Shown: piece after piece, positions 10,009 through 19,447 of the stretch | How positions within the stretch are numbered: the stretch's first letter is position 1 | How the letters are laid out: each line of letters begins with the position of its first letter | Assembly (NCBI RefSeq): GCF_000262245.1 | Contig: NZ_AJSX01000022.1 | Coordinates: 40,462-104,461, forward strand | Direction: 5' to 3' | DNA length: 64,000 nt | Source of the DNA: Pasteurella bettyae CCUG 2042 | Lineage (GTDB): Bacteria; Pseudomonadota; Gammaproteobacteria; Enterobacterales; Pasteurellaceae | Notes under the pieces: generated by a model | Told to the model about the DNA's origin: nothing | Databases searched by the model: none | The model's input: the letters and a program-made list of their open reading frames with translations, nothing else | Program-made: the position numbers and the translations under genes

Positions 10009-10671
10009 TTATTCACTTTTTCCTAATGTATAGCCGACTCCATGCACTGTTCGAATAAAGCTTTTACCTAATTTTTGACGTAGATTATAAATATGCACTT
10101 CCAAAGCATTGCTGTTAACTTCGCCTTCCCAGCTATACATTTTCTCTTCAATAAATGAACGAGAAAGCACTCGTTCTTTATTTAAAATAAATAACTCAAG
10201 TAATTTATATTCACGAGTCGTTAAAAAAACATCTTCTCCGTCTAATAACACTCGATGATTGGTTACATCAAATTTTATGGCTCCATGTTCAATAATTGGA
10301 TTCGTTTGTCCATGATGACGACGAATCAATGCTTGCAAACGAGCAATAACTTCTGAAAGTGCAAAAGGTTTACATAGATAATCATCTGCACCTTGTTGTA
10401 ATCCTAGCACACGTTCGTCCAACGTATCACGAGCGGTCAATACCAAAACTGGGCCATCAATATTACCTTGACGCCAACATGTTAAAATATCTAAACCATC
10501 CATACGAGGTAATGTTAAATCTAAGACTACAGCATCATATGGCGCCGCATCAATGGCTTCAAAACCAGTTTTACCATCAGTAAACCAATCAACTAAAAAA
10601 CCTGATTTAGTCAAACCAACTTTTATGCCATTACCAATTAATAAATCATCTTCTATTAAGAGTATTCTCAT
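10009..10671 (-). CDS. qseB: response regulator QseB (FirR in Haemophilus)
   Basis: OmpR/PhoB-type DNA-binding response regulator, partner of QseC. It has about 220 residues: a receiver domain with the acidic pocket (IEDD), the phosphoacceptor Asp in [15 protein letters not shown] and Lys in DYLCKPF, then a winged-helix domain with [12 protein letters not shown] and [11 protein letters not shown] near the C-terminus. Translation probably starts at the ATG at 10671 (MRILLIEDD, the family N-terminus, 5 nt after GAGGA). Upstream in-frame TTG and ATG codons are too close to the Shine-Dalgarno. It lies downstream of ygiW across an unusually structured leader. Confidence 0.95.
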   Translation of the reverse strand: MRILLIEDDLLIGNGIKVGLTKSGFLVDWFTDGKTGFEAIDAAPYDAVVLDLTLPRMDGLDILTCWRQGNIDGPVLVLTARDTLDERVLGLQQGADDYLCKPFALSEVIARLQALIRRHHGQTNPIIEHGAIKFDVTNHRVLLDGEDVFLTTREYKLLELFILNKERVLSRSFIEEKMYSWEGEVNSNALEVHIYNLRQKLGKSFIRTVHGVGYTLGKSE

Positions 10672-10692
10672 CATTATCCTCAAAATTATAGA

Positions 10693-10786
10693 AATAAATA
10701 TAGGGATACACTGCTGCTACTAAAATAACAAACAACATTATTTAGTTCTGGGCAGACGAACGCAGCAGTGTATTCCTATATTTATT
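10693..10786. repeat. 25-bp inverted repeat between ygiW and qseB (possible attenuator)
   Basis: Arms 10693-10717 and 10762-10786 are inverted copies with one mismatch, and that mismatch could wobble in RNA. The core is GATACACTGCTGC / GCAGCAGTGTAT. The 44-nt loop has a second, imperfect dyad (ACTAAAATAA / TTATTTAGT). No long T-run follows on the minus strand, so it is not a standard terminator. Its place inside the ygiW-qseBC transcript suggests an attenuator or RNA-processing signal. The 94-bp size with near-perfect ends also fits a miniature transposable element. Confidence 0.7.
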
Positions 10787-10851
10787 ATTGTTTATTATAA
10801 AAATACATGTTTATATACAAAAAAAAGCGACATCCTGTCGCCATATATCAA

Positions 10852-11442
10852 TTATTGTACGGTTCTTTCAATATGAGAGGCTTTTTTATCCATATTGAAA
10901 GGAAGATTTATATGCTCTCCAAGAGGCTCAATTCGAATTGCTTCCACCTCAATTTTACCCCATGAAGTATCCACATCAGCAATTAATTTCACTTTATCTT
11001 GTGCGGTGAAAAGCCCTTTATTCCACGCTCGGCGATCAATCCCTAAGGTAATTTCACCACTATCATCTCTAAATAAATAAGAACGACGCCCCACTTGTTT
11101 TACGATATAACCCTCTAACACAATAATTTGATCATCTTCCCATTTTGTCGCATTCGCAACCTTATTCACTCTATTTGATGCGACCAAACTGCCTTGTGGA
11201 GCAGGCATATAACCGCCAAACTCCATAGGTGTTAAATACTCTTCTAACATTTTAGCATCCTCTTCTGATTGAGAATTAGGGGTTATTTGAGCATCTAATT
11301 CAAGCCTTGGCGGAATAATCGTTTTATTACCAACACTACTGACAGAATCGCTAAATTCTTCTGTTTTGACAGGTTCAACATTAGCCAACACAGACCCTAA
11401 GCTTGATAGCAGTAGAATTATGACAAAATTTATCTTATTCAT
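10852..11442 (-). CDS. ygiW: YgiW/BOF-family periplasmic OB-fold protein
   Basis: Secreted protein of the bacterial OB-fold (BOF, YgiW/YdeI) family. It is usually co-transcribed with qseBC and implicated in stress tolerance and signalling. It has 196 residues: a signal peptide ending near SSLGSVLA, then a long linker of about 70 residues, then the BOF domain with WEDDQIIVLEGYIVKQVGRRSY, FRDDSGEITLGIDRRAW and GKIEVEAIRI. It is longer than the roughly 130-residue E. coli YgiW because of the acidic linker. The arrangement ygiW-qseB-qseC matches that of Haemophilus and Aggregatibacter. The exact biochemical role is not established. Confidence 0.88.
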   Translation of the reverse strand: MNKINFVIILLLSSLGSVLANVEPVKTEEFSDSVSSVGNKTIIPPRLELDAQITPNSQSEEDAKMLEEYLTPMEFGGYMPAPQGSLVASNRVNKVANATKWEDDQIIVLEGYIVKQVGRRSYLFRDDSGEITLGIDRRAWNKGLFTAQDKVKLIADVDTSWGKIEVEAIRIEPLGEHINLPFNMDKKASHIERTVQ

Positions 11443-11612
11443 AAATAATAATCTTCGTAATCAAGTGAAGACAATATACAACGAATTATAATGTATAATT
11501 TATGCATTGATATTGCAATGAAAATACTTTATAAGACACAAATATCAGAAAAATTTCTATCTCAACAACCGCACTTTTACATAATAAACTGCGGTTTAAT
11601 TTAGAAAAATTA

Positions 11613-11897
11613 TTACGATGTCTTCATTCGCATAAAAAATATGATCGGTAAAATAATTAAAAAAATGACCGCACTTATGATAACAGCAGCACGAAATTGC
11701 CAATGTTTGGTTTTATGGCGGAAATGTTCCATAGCAAGATGAATACCAATAAATCCACCTAAAAAACACAATGTAAAAAAGACAGATTCTTCAATCCGCC
11801 ATTCTTTGTTTTGTGCTCTTTGCTTATCTGCTCGCATCAAAAAATAAGCGGCGATATTCACCGCCGCTAAGTAGATAGTTAACGTCCAAATAAACAT
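11613..11897 (-). CDS. DUF1294 small membrane protein
   Basis: A 94-residue inner-membrane protein of the DUF1294 family. A first hydrophobic helix (TLTIYLAAVNIAAYFLM) is followed by the family motif RADKQRAQNKEWRI, a second segment with FLGGFIGIHLAMEHFRHKTKH, and a C-terminal helix (AVIISAVIFLIILPIIFFM). The D-K-x-x-A and H-K-T-x-H-x-x-F signatures are diagnostic. The function is unknown. Its ATG overlaps the glyA stop codon (TAATG), so it is translationally coupled to glyA. An imperfect dyad containing an uptake signal follows at 11566-11596. Confidence 0.85.
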   Translation of the reverse strand: MFIWTLTIYLAAVNIAAYFLMRADKQRAQNKEWRIEESVFFTLCFLGGFIGIHLAMEHFRHKTKHWQFRAAVIISAVIFLIILPIIFFMRMKTS

Positions 11898-13159
11898 TAT
11901 TTAGCGTATACTGGCAAACGTTTACAGATAGCTAATACTTTTGCTTTGGTTGCTTCAATCACTTGTTGGTGATTGTCTTTACCCATACTATCTAATACAT
12001 CACACATCCAACCTGCCAAATCCGCGGCATCATTTTGTTTAAAACCACGACGAGTAATAGAAGGTGAACCCACTCGAATACCAGAAGTAATAAAAGGTTT
12101 TTGTGGATCATTAGGAACAGAGTTTTTATTTACTGTGATATGCGCAGCACCTAATGCGGCATCAGCAGCTTTACCTGTTAAGCCTTGTTTAACAAAACTT
12201 ACTAAGAATAAGTGATTCTCCGTGCCGTTGGATACAATTTCATAACCACGTTGTTTAAATACATCAACCATCGCTTTAGCATTTTGTAACACTTGTTTTT
12301 GATATTCCTTAAACGCAGGTTGTAATGCTTCTTTAAAACATACTGCTTTTGCAGCAATTACATGCATTAACGGACCACCTTGCCCTGCGGGGAAGACCGC
12401 ACTTTGTAGTTTTTTATAAATTTCTTCATCTTTGGCTGATGAAAGAATTAAACCACCACGAGGACCCGCTAAGGTTTTATGTGTGGTTGTTGTTACCACA
12501 TGTGCATGAGGTAATGGATTTGGATAAATTCCTGCCGCAATTAAACCTGCAACATGAGCCATATCAACAAATAAATAGGCGCCCACTTCATCGGCAATTG
12601 CACGCATTCTCGCCCAATCAACAACTTGAGAATAAGCTGAGAAACCTGCTACGATCATTTTAGGTTTCACATCTAACGCTTGTTGGCGTAAAGCATCATA
12701 ATCAATCAGCCCATCTACGTTAATACCATATTGTTCAGCTTGATAAATTTTGCCAGAAAAACTGACTGATGCACCATGAGTCAAGTGACCGCCATGAGCA
12801 AGGCTCATACCTAAAATGGTATCACCTGGATTTAATAATGCCATGTACACAGCCGCATTAGCTTGAGAACCAGAATGTGGTTGTACATTCGCATAATCAG
12901 CACCAAATAGTTCTTTTGCCCGATCAATAGCTAATTGTTCAACAATATCCACATATTCACAGCCACCGTAATAACGTTTACCAGGATAACCTTCAGCATA
13001 TTTATTGGTTAATTGAGAACCTTGAGCTTCCATGACGGCTTTAGTCACATAATTTTCAGAAGCAATTAATTCAATATGATCTTCTTGGCGACGATTTTCA
13101 TTTTGAATAGCGTCCCATAATACTGGATCCAATTCTGCAATTGATTTATTTTCTAACAT
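11897..13159 (-). CDS. glyA: serine hydroxymethyltransferase
   Basis: PLP enzyme that interconverts serine plus tetrahydrofolate with glycine plus 5,10-methylene-THF. It supplies one-carbon units for purine and thymidylate synthesis (cytoplasm). It has 420 residues, the normal length. The PLP-binding Lys lies in [13 protein letters not shown] (about residue 229), with HSGSQAN and [12 protein letters not shown] as further family motifs. AAGGAA precedes the ATG. It clusters with purD and purH, which use the one-carbon pool, and is followed by a coupled DUF1294 gene. No convincing PurR site was seen upstream. Confidence 0.98.
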   Translation of the reverse strand: MLENKSIAELDPVLWDAIQNENRRQEDHIELIASENYVTKAVMEAQGSQLTNKYAEGYPGKRYYGGCEYVDIVEQLAIDRAKELFGADYANVQPHSGSQANAAVYMALLNPGDTILGMSLAHGGHLTHGASVSFSGKIYQAEQYGINVDGLIDYDALRQQALDVKPKMIVAGFSAYSQVVDWARMRAIADEVGAYLFVDMAHVAGLIAAGIYPNPLPHAHVVTTTTHKTLAGPRGGLILSSAKDEEIYKKLQSAVFPAGQGGPLMHVIAAKAVCFKEALQPAFKEYQKQVLQNAKAMVDVFKQRGYEIVSNGTENHLFLVSFVKQGLTGKAADAALGAAHITVNKNSVPNDPQKPFITSGIRVGSPSITRRGFKQNDAADLAGWMCDVLDSMGKDNHQQVIEATKAKVLAICKRLPVYAK

Positions 13160-13239
13160 TAGGCTTTTCCTTGTTGCTGGTGAAAAGTTTTACGAATTTG
13201 CTTAATACAATGATGTATTAATCTCTTTCGCATGTAACA

Positions 13240-13773
13240 TTAATCCATTCGGTAACATACATTACCAAATCGATGAGTATCAATTTTCTGCTCAAGTAAC
13301 AGAAACTCACGATTATCAGCTGGACGCTTACCTCGTCCAATAATCATTAAATCAATTAACTCACCTTCTGGTGTTGAAGGTGGTGATGAGTATAATTTGA
13401 ATAATTTTTCTTCTGCTGATTTTAAATTTTTATCTTTAGCTAATAATGCGATAACTTTATCTGAATGTTTACGAGTCACTTTATTGGTTGGCATTCGATA
13501 AGTTAAGGCATTTCCATTTAACTGCCAGGTGCCTTTCTGCTCTACACCATATACGAAAACATTGTGATTAATCATCACTCCTTCATTAAATAATGAACCA
13601 TCTTGATGTATGGTGAGATTATCAACCGTCACTAAATCCATTTCTGGATATTGAGTGGTACAATTCCATTCGCCAAGCAGATCTTGTTTCGTCACAAATA
13701 CATCCTGTTTATTTTGAGAAGCACAACCGACTAACAATAATCCACATAAAGTAATTAATATTTTCTTTTGCAT
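13240..13773 (-). CDS. putative lipoprotein between glyA and purD
   Basis: A protein of about 177 residues with a lipoprotein signal (MQKKILITLCGLLLVGC; lipobox LVGC, lipidation at Cys17). The mature part has LLGEWNCTTQYPE and KGTWQLNGNALTYRMP, a W/G pattern like small beta-barrel or lipocalin-like lipoproteins, and a conserved-looking RGKRPADNREFLLLEQK segment. I do not recognise a named family. The ATG at 13773 is preferred (AAGGA 9 nt upstream); the in-frame GTG at 13779 is only 3 nt from it. The protein is probably anchored in the outer or inner membrane facing the periplasm. As I recall, Haemophilus lacks a gene at this place. Confidence 0.7.
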   Translation of the reverse strand: MQKKILITLCGLLLVGCASQNKQDVFVTKQDLLGEWNCTTQYPEMDLVTVDNLTIHQDGSLFNEGVMINHNVFVYGVEQKGTWQLNGNALTYRMPTNKVTRKHSDKVIALLAKDKNLKSAEEKLFKLYSSPPSTPEGELIDLMIIGRGKRPADNREFLLLEQKIDTHRFGNVCYRMD

Positions 13774-13867
13774 AGCCACTTTTCCTTACATAATTTTTTA
13801 CTTTTTTATCACAGGATATTGAAGGGATAAAGCACAAAATACAATTTATCAAAATTTTTAGAAAAAT

Positions 13868-13917
13868 AACCGCACTTTGATGAGATAATTCTCAAATAAA
13901 AAGTGCGGTTGCTTTTT
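13868..13917. terminator. terminator made of an inverted uptake-signal pair
   Basis: AACCGCACTTT (13868-13878) and AAAGTGCGGTT (13900-13910) are oppositely oriented uptake signals that form an 11-bp stem. A second dyad (TGAGA-TAAT-TCTCA) lies in the loop. A T-run follows on the plus strand (GCTTTTT). On the minus strand the hairpin is followed by ATTTTTCT, so it can end the purD transcript. Confidence 0.75.
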
Positions 13918-13920
13918 CAA

Positions 13921-15210
13921 TTATTTTGATTGCTCACGAGAAACAGCACGATAACCAATATCTCGACGATAGAAACGACCTTTCCAGTTTACTTGTTCTG
14001 CTAATTTTAACGCTTTTTGTTGGGCGGCAAATACAGAATCAGCCAATGCGGTGACACAAAGTACACGACCGCCATTGGTGACTAATTTTCCGTCTTTTTC
14101 AGCAACACCTGCCAAGAATACCTTTTCGTCACTGGTTGATTGTGTCGGAAGCCCTTTGATTTCGTCAGCTTTACGATAATCCCCTGGATAACCTTCAGCG
14201 GCTAAGACTATACCTAATGCAGCTTGTTCTGACCATTCTGATTTCACTTGGTTTAACTCGCCTTTACAAGCTTTTAAACAAAGTTCTACTAAATCAGATT
14301 TCATACGCATCATAATAGGTTGGGTTTCAGGATCTCCAAAACGACAGTTAAATTCAATGACTTTAGGCTGACCATTTTTATCAATCATTAGGCCTGCATA
14401 TAAAAAACCTTTATAAATATTATCTTCTGAAGCCATACCATTTACGGTTGGATAAATAATTTGTTCCATAACTCGCTGATGAATTTCTTGAGTCACCACT
14501 GGTGCTGGAGAATAAGCACCCATACCGCCAGTATTCAGCCCTTTATCACCTTCACCTACACGTTTGTGATCTTGTGAAGTTGCCATAGGCTCAACATTCT
14601 TACCATCCACCATCACGATAAAACTAGCTTCTTCGCCATCTAAAAATTCTTCAATAACCACTCGACTGCCTGCGTCACCAAAGGCATTACCTGAAAGCAT
14701 ATCACGCACTGCATCTTCAGCTTCTTGTAATGTCATTGCGACAATGACCCCTTTCCCAGCAGCTAAACCATCTGCTTTAATTACAATTGGTGCACCTTTC
14801 TCACGAAGATAAGCAAGCGCTGGCTCAACTTCTGTAAAATTTTGATATTCTGCAGTTGGGATATTATGACGAGCTAAGAAATCTTTAGTAAAGGCTTTAG
14901 AACCTTCTAATTGTGCCGCCGATTGACGTGGTCCAAAAATTGTTAACCCTGCTTTCTCAAATGCATCCACCACACCTACCACTAGTGGAGCTTCTGGGCC
15001 GACAATGGTTAACCCAATATTATTTTGTTGAGCAAATGCGACTAATTTTTCCACATCTGTGACCGCAATATTAACATTTTCAACATTTGCTTCATGAGCT
15101 GTACCAGCATTACCTGGTGCGACAAACACTTTATCAGCCAGTGGTGATTGTGCAGCCTTCCAAGCTAAAGCATGTTCACGACCACCGTTACCAATAATTA
15201 AAATATTCAT
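13921..15210 (-). CDS. purD: phosphoribosylamine-glycine ligase
   Basis: Second step of de novo purine synthesis: ATP-dependent joining of glycine to 5-phosphoribosylamine to give GAR (cytoplasm). It has 429 residues, the normal length. The N-terminal GNGGREHALAWKAA is the family signature. The ATP-grasp core shows IKADGLAAGKGV (about residue 143), EEFLDGEEAS, and IEFNCRFGDPETQ with metal-binding residues near 290. It lies 184 bp downstream of purH on the same strand and is probably co-transcribed. A stem-loop built from uptake signals follows the gene. Confidence 0.98.
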   Translation of the reverse strand: MNILIIGNGGREHALAWKAAQSPLADKVFVAPGNAGTAHEANVENVNIAVTDVEKLVAFAQQNNIGLTIVGPEAPLVVGVVDAFEKAGLTIFGPRQSAAQLEGSKAFTKDFLARHNIPTAEYQNFTEVEPALAYLREKGAPIVIKADGLAAGKGVIVAMTLQEAEDAVRDMLSGNAFGDAGSRVVIEEFLDGEEASFIVMVDGKNVEPMATSQDHKRVGEGDKGLNTGGMGAYSPAPVVTQEIHQRVMEQIIYPTVNGMASEDNIYKGFLYAGLMIDKNGQPKVIEFNCRFGDPETQPIMMRMKSDLVELCLKACKGELNQVKSEWSEQAALGIVLAAEGYPGDYRKADEIKGLPTQSTSDEKVFLAGVAEKDGKLVTNGGRVLCVTALADSVFAAQQKALKLAEQVNWKGRFYRRDIGYRAVSREQSK

Positions 15211-15394
15211 TTATTACCCTATCAATGTTGTTAGATTCAATCTTATAGCGTTCTCTTCTTTGCCATCTAAAAAGGTTAAAATTATAGGAAAATTTATTGT
15301 CTTTTTAACTAGTTAACCACAAAATAGTACTTATAAATTTTCCATAAAAATTAAAGTTTTTCAATAAGCAAGGCAAAGTCTGAATACCTTTCGG

Positions 15395-16993
15395 TTAATG
15401 ACGAAAATGTCTCATTTTAGTGAGAACCATCACCATATTATGTTCATCCGCTGCATCAATAACTTCTTGATCACGCATTGATCCACCTGGATGAATAACA
15501 CATTCAATTCCCACTTCTGCTGCAGAATCAATACCATCACGGAATGGGAAAAATGCATCTGATGCCATAACGCATCCTTTAACCTCTAAACCTTCATCTA
15601 ACGCTTTAATTCCCGCAATTTTTGCTGAATATACTCGGCTCATTTGTCCTGCGCCAATACCAATGGTTTGGTTATTTTTGGCATACACGATAGCATTTGA
15701 TTTCACAAATTTTGCGACTTTCCAGCAAAATAGCATATCTTCTAATTCTTGTTTAGTTGGTTTACGTTTGCTGACCACTTCTAAATCGTCAATAGTCACT
15801 GTGCCTAGGTCGGCATCTTGAACTAACAAACCACCATTTACTCGTTTCACATCTAAACGAGCTTGAGGTTTCGTTAATGCACCACATGCTAATACACGAA
15901 CATTTTTCTTACGTTTTACGACTTCTAAAGCTTCTGCTGAAACAGTTGGTGCAATAATCACTTCTACAAATTGACGTTCAACAATAGCTAATGCCGTTGC
16001 TTCATCTAATTCACGATTAAATGCGATAATTCCCCCAAAGGCAGATGTTGGGTCTGTTTGATATGCTCGATTATAAGCTTCTAACACATTTTTACCTAAA
16101 GCAACACCACAAGGATTAGCATGTTTCACAATAACACAAGCAGGTTCATCAAATGATTTTACACATTCAAGAGCCGCATCTGTATCTGCAATGTTATTAT
16201 AAGAAAGTGCTTTACCCTGTAATTGTTTCGCCGTTGAAACTGATGCTTCTTTCACTTCTTTTTCTACATAGAATGCTGCATTTTGATGGCTATTCTCACC
16301 ATAACGCATCGTTTGCTTACGAATGAAATTTAAATTTAATGTACGTGGGAATTGACCACATTTAGCTTCTTTATCTTCTTCATCAGCAGTAAAATAAGGT
16401 TTTACTAATTGACCAAAATAGTTTGCAATCATTGAATCGTATTGTGCGGTATGTTCAAAGGCACGGATAGCTAAATCAAAACGAGTTTCTAAAGTTAAAC
16501 TATTTTGATGTTGATCCATTTCTGCAAGTACTGCATTAAAATCAGAATTATTGACAACGATAACAACATCTTTATGGTTTTTAGCTGCGGAACGAACCAT
16601 TGTTGGACCACCAATATCAATATTCTCAATAGCATCTTCTAATGTACAATGAGGTTTTGCTACTGTTTGTGCAAATGGATAAAGGTTTACCACAACCATG
16701 TCAATACCATCAATACCATGTTTTTGCATGATTTCATCATCTGTGCCACGACGTCCTAAAATGCCGCCATGTACTTTCGGATGTAATGTTTTCACACGAC
16801 CATCCATCATTTCAGGAAAGCCTGTGTAATCGGAAACTTGAGTGACAGGCAATCCGCTATCAGCAAGTAATTTTGCGGTTCCCCCTGTTGAAAGTAATTT
16901 AACACCACGTTTAACTAAACCTTGGGCGAACTCTACAATCCCAGTTTTATCTGAAACACTTAATAAAGCCTGGCGAATAGGACGAATTGACAT
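15395..16993 (-). CDS. purH: bifunctional AICAR transformylase / IMP cyclohydrolase
   Basis: Last two steps of de novo purine synthesis (AICAR to FAICAR to IMP). It has 532 residues, close to E. coli PurH (529). The N-terminal cyclohydrolase domain begins with [17 protein letters not shown] and has STGGTAKLL and [12 protein letters not shown]. The C-terminal transformylase has [10 protein letters not shown] and [11 protein letters not shown] chose the ATG at 16993 (MSIRPIRQ) because GAGGAA lies 6 nt upstream and the family starts there. The frame stays open to 17038, but that extension would reach the PurR operator. Repression by PurR with hypoxanthine or guanine is likely. Confidence 0.97.
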   Translation of the reverse strand: MSIRPIRQALLSVSDKTGIVEFAQGLVKRGVKLLSTGGTAKLLADSGLPVTQVSDYTGFPEMMDGRVKTLHPKVHGGILGRRGTDDEIMQKHGIDGIDMVVVNLYPFAQTVAKPHCTLEDAIENIDIGGPTMVRSAAKNHKDVVIVVNNSDFNAVLAEMDQHQNSLTLETRFDLAIRAFEHTAQYDSMIANYFGQLVKPYFTADEEDKEAKCGQFPRTLNLNFIRKQTMRYGENSHQNAAFYVEKEVKEASVSTAKQLQGKALSYNNIADTDAALECVKSFDEPACVIVKHANPCGVALGKNVLEAYNRAYQTDPTSAFGGIIAFNRELDEATALAIVERQFVEVIIAPTVSAEALEVVKRKKNVRVLACGALTKPQARLDVKRVNGGLLVQDADLGTVTIDDLEVVSKRKPTKQELEDMLFCWKVAKFVKSNAIVYAKNNQTIGIGAGQMSRVYSAKIAGIKALDEGLEVKGCVMASDAFFPFRDGIDSAAEVGIECVIHPGGSMRDQEVIDAADEHNMVMVLTKMRHFRH

Positions 16994-17033
16994 GAATTTA
17001 TTCCTCAAATTGAAGCAAATGAAAACGGTAAAT

Positions 17034-17062
17034 ATCATAACGCAAACGTTTGCTTTTTTAAA
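17034..17062 (-). promoter_or_regulatory. purH promoter with PurR operator in the spacer
   Basis: On the minus strand: -35 TTTAAA (plus 17057-17062), a 17-bp spacer, and -10 TATGAT (plus 17034-17039). The spacer contains the PurR box ACGCAAACGTTTGCTT (17040-17055), whose core GCAAACGTTTGC is a perfect palindrome. An operator between -35 and -10 would block polymerase binding. Confidence 0.85.
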
Positions 17063-17180
17063 GAGATATTCTAAAATTTCCTATCATTTTGATAAAATTT
17101 AGCCTAAATGAGGTAGCAGATAGACCAAAATCAATAAATTTTTTATCTAATTAATCTGTTAAAAAATATGAAAAATAAGA

Positions 17181-17300
17181 AATAAAAAAGCCTGCAATTT
17201 TTGCAGGCAAATTTGTAAGGAAATTTAGATTTGCAATATAGGGGTTCTATATTATATCTAAGTATTGCTAAGATAAGGGGAATCTCAACAACTTGATCAA
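17181..17300 (-). ncRNA. candidate small RNA ending in a strong terminator
   Basis: On the minus strand an 8-bp stem GCCTGCAA / TTGCAGGC (plus 17190-17208) with a 3-nt loop is followed by six T, a textbook rho-independent terminator. No protein gene ends nearby: dsbD stops at 17604, about 400 nt upstream. A perfect TATAAT (plus 17251-17256) could start a transcript near 17244 of about 60 nt. A weaker promoter beside the Fur-like box would give about 110 nt. The reading frame that crosses it has no family resemblance. Start position and existence are inferred. Confidence 0.45.
17184..17208 (-). terminator. rho-independent terminator in the purH-dsbD gap
   Basis: Stem GCCTGCAA / TTGCAGGC with loop AAA on the minus strand, followed by TTTTTT. 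It is too far from dsbD to be its obvious terminator and is better explained as the 3' end of a short RNA. Confidence 0.75.
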
Positions 17301-17319
17301 GTCTACTTGAAGTTTTTTT

Positions 17320-17334
17320 TGATAACAATCATCA
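17320..17334. promoter_or_regulatory. Fur-box-like sequence
   Basis: TGATAACAATCATCA matches the 7-1-7 Fur consensus TGATAAT-N-ATTATCA at 12 of 14 defined positions. It lies upstream (minus-strand sense) of the candidate small RNA. The rest of 17063-17603 is very AT-rich, with several A/T-only dyads (for example 17515-17540) and no coding signal I can support. Confidence 0.5.
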
Positions 17335-17603
17335 AAAAGAGAAAAACACTTTTTACTTTTAGTTAATAATTCAATTTATTTACTTTTTCTTTCTTAAAAT
17401 TATTTATCAAATATTCACAGACACCCTATATAACAAAAGGATTTATCAGATCTAAAACTCCCTTCATATACCATCTTGATTCTATTCAAAAATTTCCTCT
17501 AGATTAAAAAAATAATATTAAATTTTTTTAATTTAATTTTTATGGACAAGGAATTTTATCATTTTTAATCATAAAAATAATTGACTCTTTTTTAAGAGAC
17601 TCA

Positions 17604-19298
17604 TTATTCATTATGCGATCTACTCATTAAATGTGGTTTTAATACTTTTAAAAATGATTCCGCATCCATAAATCCAGTGATTCTTGAATTCTCAATTTCC
17701 TGCGCATTTTGATCAAAGAAAATAATAGTCGGCAAACCGAGTACATTTAGTTTTTTCATTAATTGAATATTTTCAGAACTATTTTCTGTCATATCGGCTT
17801 GTAACAATAAGATATTTTCGAAATTTTGCTGAACACGAGGATCAGAGAATGTATATTTTTCAAACTCTTTACAAGCGACACACCAATCTGCATACAAATC
17901 TAACATTGCAATAGACTTTGGATTAGCTTTTAAAAGCTGTTGCAATTCATCGTAACTGCTGACAACTTGAAAGCTTGTCGTGGATAAAATTTTTTGTTTT
18001 CCTACCGCACTATTATCTGTGAAAGGGAAATGAGAAAACTGGTTAACACTAAAGAAAATGATGAATGTGACTAATAAACCAACCCAATACCGTTTAGAAG
18101 ATACCCAACAACAAAATGCGATTAGCCAAATTACAATAATAGTTGCTTCCCAATTTGGAAATACACGAATGAGTAAAAAAACGGGTAAAAGTAATAAGAC
18201 GAAACCAAATAGCTCTTTAATGATAATCATCCAACTTCCTGATTTAGGTAGTATTTTATTGCCGAATACCGTGATTAACATTAAAGGCAATCCCATGCCT
18301 AATGCAAGAAGATATAAGGTAATGCCACCGGTTAAAAGATCTCCGCTTTGAGCAACATAAAGCAATACTCCAGATAATGGTGCTGTAGTGCAAGGAGATG
18401 CCACTAAGCCAGAAATCATCCCCATAATAAATACACCACTGAATACTCCGCCTTTTTGTTTTTGACTAAGTAAGGTTAACTTGGTTTGCCAAGCAACAGG
18501 CAACTGTAATTCAAAAAGGCCAAACATTGAAAGAGATAAAATAATAAAAAGGATCGATAATCCTATTAGCACATAAGGACTTTGTAATGCAACTTGGAAA
18601 GGGAGTCCAATCAGCGCAACAATTAACCCTAACAATGTATAAGTTAATGCCATGCCTTGTACATAAACAAAACTTAAAAATAATGCTTTTGAAGTAGATG
18701 GACGTTGACCATGTCCAATAACAATCGCAGATAGCAGAGGTAACATAGGTAAAACACAAGGTGTAAATGCTAAACCTAGTCCCAGAATAAAGAACCAAAA
18801 TATGGAATATTTACTATTAGAAAGCTGTTGAGCGAGATGATCCTGCTCTGATAGAGTTTGTTCTTCTGAGGATATTTGCTTTGAAAGTACATCTTTAATA
18901 TTAACCAGCTTTGTTTCTGGAGGATAGCAAAAACCTTCCGTACATCCTTGATAAGAAATAGATAATTGGCTGTCATTAGGTATATCCTTAATAGGTACAG
19001 CCAATGTAAGATGATGAGTAAAAATTTCTACTTCACCAAAAAACTCATCTTTATGCGATTCTCCTGCTGGAAATACAATTCCTTTCACTGGCATATTTGC
19101 AATTTCAACATGAATTTCTTTTTTATATAAATAATAGCCATCGGCAATTTGCCAATGCAAATTCACCTGCTGTTGATTTTGTTCAGCAGAAAAAATAAAT
19201 GCCTCATCTACTTTTAACGGGGCATGTTTATCAAATAATCCAGCTTTTGCAGTAATTGCGACAAAAAATAATGTCAATAAAAGTAAAAAATGTTTCAT
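17604..19298 (-). CDS. dsbD: thiol:disulfide interchange protein DsbD
   Basis: Inner-membrane reductant conduit that passes electrons from cytoplasmic thioredoxin to periplasmic DsbC/DsbG and cytochrome c maturation. It has 564 residues. A signal peptide (ends AITAKA) leads to the N-terminal immunoglobulin-like domain with the Cys pair in GCTEGFCYPPE. A polytopic core of eight or so helices follows, with redox cysteines in TPCVLPMLPL and SPCTTAPLSG. The C-terminal thioredoxin-like domain has WCVACKEFEKY. All six redox cysteines are present. An intergenic stretch of about 600 bp separates it from purH. Confidence 0.97.
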   Translation of the reverse strand: MKHFLLLLTLFFVAITAKAGLFDKHAPLKVDEAFIFSAEQNQQQVNLHWQIADGYYLYKKEIHVEIANMPVKGIVFPAGESHKDEFFGEVEIFTHHLTLAVPIKDIPNDSQLSISYQGCTEGFCYPPETKLVNIKDVLSKQISSEEQTLSEQDHLAQQLSNSKYSIFWFFILGLGLAFTPCVLPMLPLLSAIVIGHGQRPSTSKALFLSFVYVQGMALTYTLLGLIVALIGLPFQVALQSPYVLIGLSILFIILSLSMFGLFELQLPVAWQTKLTLLSQKQKGGVFSGVFIMGMISGLVASPCTTAPLSGVLLYVAQSGDLLTGGITLYLLALGMGLPLMLITVFGNKILPKSGSWMIIIKELFGFVLLLLPVFLLIRVFPNWEATIIVIWLIAFCCWVSSKRYWVGLLVTFIIFFSVNQFSHFPFTDNSAVGKQKILSTTSFQVVSSYDELQQLLKANPKSIAMLDLYADWCVACKEFEKYTFSDPRVQQNFENILLLQADMTENSSENIQLMKKLNVLGLPTIIFFDQNAQEIENSRITGFMDAESFLKVLKPHLMSRSHNE

Positions 19299-19391
19299 CT
19301 AGTCATATATAAAATAAAGCAGAATAATGGACAGTGTATCATAATATGACGGAGATTTAGTATAAAATCATTTATATTCTAGTTGATCAAA

Positions 19392-19447
19392 AAACTTATT
19401 TTAATAAAAAAAATAAGTTTGACTTTAGATATTTTTTATGTAGTATA
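19392..19447 (+). promoter_or_regulatory. probable rpmE2 promoter with an 11-bp inverted repeat
   Basis: A -35-like TTGACT lies at 19419-19424, with a poor -10 (TAGTAT or AGTATA) near 19441-19447. A perfect inverted repeat AAACTTATTTT (19392-19402) / AAAATAAGTTT (19410-19420) overlaps the 5' edge of the -35. It could be a repressor operator. Genes of this type are Zur-repressed in other bacteria, but the sequence does not match the enterobacterial Zur box well. Confidence 0.4.

Noticed and set aside
13160..13239. PurR box upstream of glyA
   Set aside because: Only a poor match (about 10 of 14 positions to ACGCAAACGTTTTC) was seen near 13180-13200, with no central CG. The site before purH is far better.
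17290..17303. ACTTGATCAAGT palindrome (17291-17302) as an FNR or CRP site
   Set aside because: The half-sites overlap with no central spacer, so it does not fit FNR (TTGAT-N4-ATCAA) or CRP.
17143..17328. 61-codon minus-strand open frame in the purH-dsbD gap
   Set aside because: No ribosome-binding site, low-complexity translation with no family resemblance, and it runs through the hairpin and T-run of the terminator. A small RNA explains the area better.
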